NCBI GenBank assembly: GCA_964367905.1
Contig: CAYIZP010000004.1
Span: forward strand, 1 to 64,000
Reading direction: 5' to 3'
DNA from: CAUPWF01 sp964367905
GTDB lineage: Bacteria; Bacillota; Clostridia; Lachnospirales; Lachnospiraceae
DNA: 64,000 bases
Both the position numbers and the translations under genes were made by a program. Below the pieces are notes generated by a model, which was not told the origin of the DNA, did no database searches, and saw nothing but the letters and a program-made list of their open reading frames with translations. Below, in pieces: positions 60,930 through 64,000 of the stretch (positions are counted from its first letter, which is position 1; each line of letters starts with the position of its first letter).

Positions 60930-62258
60930 TTATGGTCTAAAGTCGACACCTTTTTCTGAGTAATTCTCATCATCTGCTACGAATTCAAAGTCTTTTCCTG
61001 GCAATACTGCATTCAGAAGAATACCTAGAATCGCCGCGAGTGCTAATCCTGATAACGTTACTGATGTTCCAAATACCATGAATGAAACTCCACCGATTGA
61101 GTTGAATCCAAGTGCTGCAACTAAGATCGTTGCTGCAATAATCATATTTCTACTAGCCGCTAAGTCCACTCTGTTCTCAATCAAGTTTCTTGTTCCAATT
61201 GCAGAAATCATTCCGTAAAGGATTAATGATACTCCACCGATGATAGCTGCTGGAATCAAGTTGATGATCGCTGCTACCTTTGGCGAAAATGATAGGATGA
61301 TTGCTAAGTATGCTGCAATTCGAACTACACGCGGGTCATATACCTTCGACAATGCAAGTACTCCTGTGTTTTCTCCATAAGTGGTATTCGCTGGTCCTCC
61401 GAACATTGCTGAAAATGTTGTTGCTAGACCATCTCCCATTAGAGTTCTGTGTAATCCTGGATCTGAAATAAAGTTTTTACCAACTGTAGAACTAATCGCA
61501 GATACGTCTCCGATATGCTCCATCATTGCTGCAATTGCAATTGGCACAATTGCAATGACTGCCGAGATTGCTACGGATGGATCTTTGATTGCGAATACCG
61601 TTTGATCCATATTAATCGGAATACCAAACCAAGCCGCATCTTGCAATGCTTGAAGCTTTCCTGCATCGAATACTTCTGTTCCTGTCAACTGCATAATCAC
61701 TGCCACAAGACTAGATGCGAAGATTCCGATGATGATCGGTACAATCTTCACCATTCCTTTTCCATAAATATTACATACTACAATTGTTACAAATGCAACC
61801 CCTGCTAATAACCAGTTTGTCTGGCTGTTCGCGATAGCTGTCGGTGCTAAGATCAAACCGATTGAGATAATAATCGGTCCTGTTACAACCGGCGGAAAAT
61901 ATCTCATTACCTTCTTCACATCGAACACTTTAAATAATAGCGATACTACCAAATACAGTAATCCTGCAAATACTACCCCTAGCGATGCATAAGGCAACAT
62001 CTCATAGTTAGGACTTCCATCTACCATCGGTGCAATTGCTGCATAACCACCTAGAAACGCAAAAGAAGATCCCAAAAATGCTGGTACTTTTCCCTTCGTT
62101 GTCAAGTGGAAAATCAGCGTTCCGAGACCTGCCATCATCAATGTAGTAGAAACGTTCAATCCTGTTAATAGTGGAACCAATACTGTGGCACCAAACATTG
62201 CAAATAAATGTTGCGCCCCTAAGACATAGTCCTTTGCCTTTAGCCTTTGTTTCTCCAT
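60930..62258 (-). CDS. uraA: Uracil permease / NCS2-family nucleobase transporter
   Basis: The 442-residue protein has about 14 membrane segments of the NCS2 family: GAQHLFAMFGATVLVPLLTGLN at the N-terminus (helix 1 substrate region), IAAMMEHIGDVSAIS (conserved Glu, about 240) and FGGPANTTYGENTGVLALSKVYDP (about 293), which is the NCS2 signature. Sequence is closest to uracil/proton symporters, and xanthine or uric acid carriers are the alternative. It has its own promoter at the end of queA and a hairpin in its leader. Confidence 0.92.
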   Translation of the reverse strand: MEKQRLKAKDYVLGAQHLFAMFGATVLVPLLTGLNVSTTLMMAGLGTLIFHLTTKGKVPAFLGSSFAFLGGYAAIAPMVDGSPNYEMLPYASLGVVFAGLLYLVVSLLFKVFDVKKVMRYFPPVVTGPIIISIGLILAPTAIANSQTNWLLAGVAFVTIVVCNIYGKGMVKIVPIIIGIFASSLVAVIMQLTGTEVFDAGKLQALQDAAWFGIPINMDQTVFAIKDPSVAISAVIAIVPIAIAAMMEHIGDVSAISSTVGKNFISDPGLHRTLMGDGLATTFSAMFGGPANTTYGENTGVLALSKVYDPRVVRIAAYLAIILSFSPKVAAIINLIPAAIIGGVSLILYGMISAIGTRNLIENRVDLAASRNMIIAATILVAALGFNSIGGVSFMVFGTSVTLSGLALAAILGILLNAVLPGKDFEFVADDENYSEKGVDFRP

Positions 62259-62288
62259 TCTCCTCTTCCTCCTTCTCTTTCCTCAAGA

Positions 62289-62315
62289 CAGGGGAAATCA
62301 TTATAATTTCCCCTG
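62289..62315 (-). promoter_or_regulatory. Hairpin in the uraA leader
   Basis: Perfect 10-bp arms CAGGGGAAAT (62289-62298) and ATTTCCCCTG (62306-62315) with a 7-nt loop lie about 30 bp before the uraA start, downstream of its promoter. No T run follows on the minus strand, so it is not a plain terminator; attenuation or an mRNA-stability role is possible. Confidence 0.55.
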
Positions 62316-62330
62316 CACCTTCAATAGTTC

Positions 62331-62359
62331 ATTATACACTTATTTTTGCTTTTGGTCAA
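62331..62359 (-). promoter_or_regulatory. Promoter of uraA
   Basis: On the minus strand TTGACC (62359-62354) and TATAAT (62336-62331) are exactly 17 bp apart and straddle the stop codon of queA. Confidence 0.75.
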
Positions 62360-63380
62360 CAATAATCATCGCATCACCAAACGAGAAAAAACGATATTTC
62401 TGTTCTACGGCTTCTCTATACGCATGCAATACATGATCTTTCCCTGCTAATGCCGAGACCAACATAATTAAAGTTGATTCTGGTAGATGAAAGTTTGTAA
62501 TCAAAGCATCCAATACTTTAAACTGATACCCTGGATAGATAAATATCTCTGTCCATCCACTACATGCCATAAGGCTACCATCTTCTTTTGCTGCCGATTC
62601 TATGGTTCTACAACTGGTAGTTCCAACACATACCACCTTGCCCCCTGCTTGTTTGGCGGCATTGATCTTATCTGCTGCCTCCTGTTCGATGCAGTAGAAC
62701 TCCGAATGCATATGATGTTCCAACACATTCTCAACCTTTACAGGACGAAACGTACCTAGACCTACATGGAGGGTAACCCGAGCGATATTCACACCCTTGT
62801 TCTCCAACTCTTGTAATAATTCTGGAGTAAAATGAAGCCCTGCCGTCGGTGCTGCCGCCGAACCCGCATGTTTTGCATACACGGTCTGATAACGATTCTT
62901 ATCCTCTAGTTGGTGGGTGATATATGGAGGCAATGGCATCTGCCCCAATTCATCCAACACCTCTTCGAAAATCCCAGGATATTTGAATTGTATCAGACGA
63001 TTCCCCTCTTCTACCACATCCAAAACAGTCCCCCTTAGAAGCCCACCACCGAAACTAAGCTTCATTCCGACTTTTGCCCTTTTTCCTGGTTTCACCAAAG
63101 CTTCCCACACATCATTTTCTCTCCGCTTTAATAAAAGAACCTCAACCTTACCGCCCGTGTTCTCTCTTTCACCAATCAATCGTGCTGGCAGTACTTTTGT
63201 ATCATTCACAACTAGACAATCCCCTGCATTTAGATAGTCTACTACCTGATAAAAAGAGCGGTGTTCCATATCACCACTCTCCTTATCTAATACTAAAAGT
63301 CTAGAATTCGAACGATTCTCTAGGGGATCTTGTGCTATGAGTTCCTCTGGTAGGTCATAGTTAAAATCCGATGTTTTCAT
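62340..63380 (-). CDS. queA: S-adenosylmethionine:tRNA ribosyltransferase-isomerase
   Basis: QueA moves the ribosyl part of SAM onto 7-aminomethyl-7-deazaguanine in tRNA to form epoxyqueuosine. The 346-residue protein starts MKTSDFNYDLPEELIAQDPLENR and has the typical blocks DCLVVNDTKVLPARL, GSAAAPTAGLHFTPELL and ARVTLHVGLGTFRPV, and the C-terminal ITNFHLPESTLIMLVSALAG. I chose ATG 63380 (GGAGG 7 nt upstream); the open frame runs 38 codons further without a site. It overlaps the end of the RDD gene by 20 bp. No other queuosine gene is in the window. Confidence 0.96.
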   Translation of the reverse strand: MKTSDFNYDLPEELIAQDPLENRSNSRLLVLDKESGDMEHRSFYQVVDYLNAGDCLVVNDTKVLPARLIGERENTGGKVEVLLLKRRENDVWEALVKPGKRAKVGMKLSFGGGLLRGTVLDVVEEGNRLIQFKYPGIFEEVLDELGQMPLPPYITHQLEDKNRYQTVYAKHAGSAAAPTAGLHFTPELLQELENKGVNIARVTLHVGLGTFRPVKVENVLEHHMHSEFYCIEQEAADKINAAKQAGGKVVCVGTTSCRTIESAAKEDGSLMACSGWTEIFIYPGYQFKVLDALITNFHLPESTLIMLVSALAGKDHVLHAYREAVEQKYRFFSFGDAMIIVDQKQK

Positions 63381-64000
63381 CTGAATCCTCCTTGCTATCT
63401 TCCCTGTCTTGCTCAAACGCTGGGGCATTCTCATCTTCTCCTGAATATTCAAATGCCCGCACCAACGCTTCTTCCTGCGCTCGCTGTGCCTCACACATTT
63501 TCTCTGCCTCTCTTCGAATCAAACCTGCTGCCACAGGAGTAATTACCTTAATCTTCTTCTCGTAGATGACTGCTGTATCTGCTAGGACATCATGCAACCC
63601 TCTCTTTTGCTTGTCAATCAAGATATAGAGATAACCAAGAGAAAAGACTACACTAGATAAAAACCTGCCAACTGTCTCGCGGTAGATTACTTGAAACAAG
63701 GTTAGTTTCTGTCCCTGCCCATTGGAAACCTTTAGGTTCATCGCCTTCTTTCCAAGTGTGGCTCCGCCAAAATACGTAAAAACTATAAAATACAAAATTC
63801 CACATACGTATAAGGTGATATCTAAGAAACTAAAATGAAATAACACCCCTGCATCCCACCATACGTCATTCTGAAAAAATCCAAGAAAGAAGGTGGTCAG
63901 ATGAATCGGCGATGTGAATACCGCAATAATGAGCCAATCAATAAAATACGCGAATAAACGAGGGAAGAACCCAGCATTTACCTGAGCCTCATATGCAATC
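63361..64000 (-). CDS. RDD-family membrane protein, 5' end outside the window
   Basis: The frame is open to the window edge: the last codons at 64000-63850 read IAYEAQVNAGFFPRLFAYFIDWLIIAVF, the start of an RDD domain with its Arg and Asp residues, followed by two further helices and GKKAMNLKVSNGQG and DKQKRGLHDVLADTAVI, which contains the third RDD-region Asp. The final 60 residues are acidic and soluble (Glu/Asp-rich, ending in EDSDENIGF). The function of the family is unknown, possibly transport. It precedes queA with a 20-bp overlap. An internal GTG at 63846 is not a plausible start. Confidence 0.85.
   Translation of the reverse strand, partial: IAYEAQVNAGFFPRLFAYFIDWLIIAVFTSPIHLTTFFLGFFQNDVWWDAGVLFHFSFLDITLYVCGILYFIVFTYFGGATLGKKAMNLKVSNGQGQKLTLFQVIYRETVGRFLSSVVFSLGYLYILIDKQKRGLHDVLADTAVIYEKKIKVITPVAAGLIRREAEKMCEAQRAQEEALVRAFEYSGEDENAPAFEQDREDSKEDSDENIGF

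Overview
The window looks like chromosomal DNA of a low-GC, spore-forming anaerobic Firmicute, most likely a Lachnospiraceae-type Clostridium relative. The pointers are spore-coat cotJ genes, a pyruvate formate-lyase operon, uvrBA with a Firmicutes-type LexA box, the LTA-synthase-like protein, the YbbR/diadenylate cyclase pair and family-typical sequences of GltB, EF-P, Der and PlsY. Nearly every gene is on the minus strand. I see no rRNA, tRNA, CRISPR array, IS element or prophage.

Layout, left to right. 1-2.2 kb: cotJA-cotJB-cotJC (the last cut by the window edge), a membrane-anchored GH3-like remnant and an SDR reductase that may be the EF-P modification enzyme YmfI. 2.2-3.6 kb: glyA, interrupted by a 100-N scaffold gap whose two flanks are the same 55 bp, so the gap is probably artificial and the gene intact. 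3.7-14.5 kb: htrA, a cohesin-like surface protein, a sugar nucleotidyltransferase, leuA, an HPr-like protein without the catalytic His, cdaR-cdaA, two unknown membrane proteins and comF. 14.4-22.5 kb: recD2, mreB and SOS-type uvrBA. 22.7-30 kb: a YesL-like protein, a 1329-residue protein with two GGDEF domains and one EAL domain, an aldo/keto reductase and an MFS transporter. 30-33.8 kb: a fermentation operon with pyruvate formate-lyase split over two genes, its activase and an FNT-type formate channel, behind a promoter that carries a Rex-like box. 33.9-37.2 kb: an LTA-synthase-like protein and a cation/proton antiporter. 37.1-43.2 kb: gltBD, preceded by a leader whose 17-bp closing stem would bury the gltB ribosome-binding site. 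43.4-48.6 kb: a CPBP protease, argS, an AAA ATPase and pheA. 48.8-53.3 kb: an acyl-CoA synthetase, an unknown 108-residue protein, an XRE regulator and thiamine genes (tenA, thiT). 53.4-58.9 kb: efp, then the operon DUF512/radical SAM - der - plsY - gpsA - yqeG. 59-64 kb: a 730-bp intergenic region with repeats, then prs, uraA, queA and a partial RDD membrane protein.

The genes mostly serve core functions: amino acid synthesis (glyA, leuA, gltBD, pheA), phospholipid and wall metabolism (plsY, gpsA, ltaS-like, cdaAR, mreB), DNA repair (uvrBA, recD2), translation (argS, efp, der, queA), nucleotides (prs, uraA) and anaerobic pyruvate metabolism (pfl).

The observations most worth a second look are: (1) the gltB leader as a candidate cis-regulatory RNA; (2) the obligately split pyruvate formate-lyase with its Rex-like promoter; (3) a dispersed family of intergenic palindromes with conserved GC-rich outer arms and exchangeable inner stems; (4) six copies of a 10-mer packed in alternating orientation upstream of prs; (5) an HPr paralogue with Asp15 in place of His15 but with Ser46 kept. 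All homology calls come from reading motifs, not from database searches.
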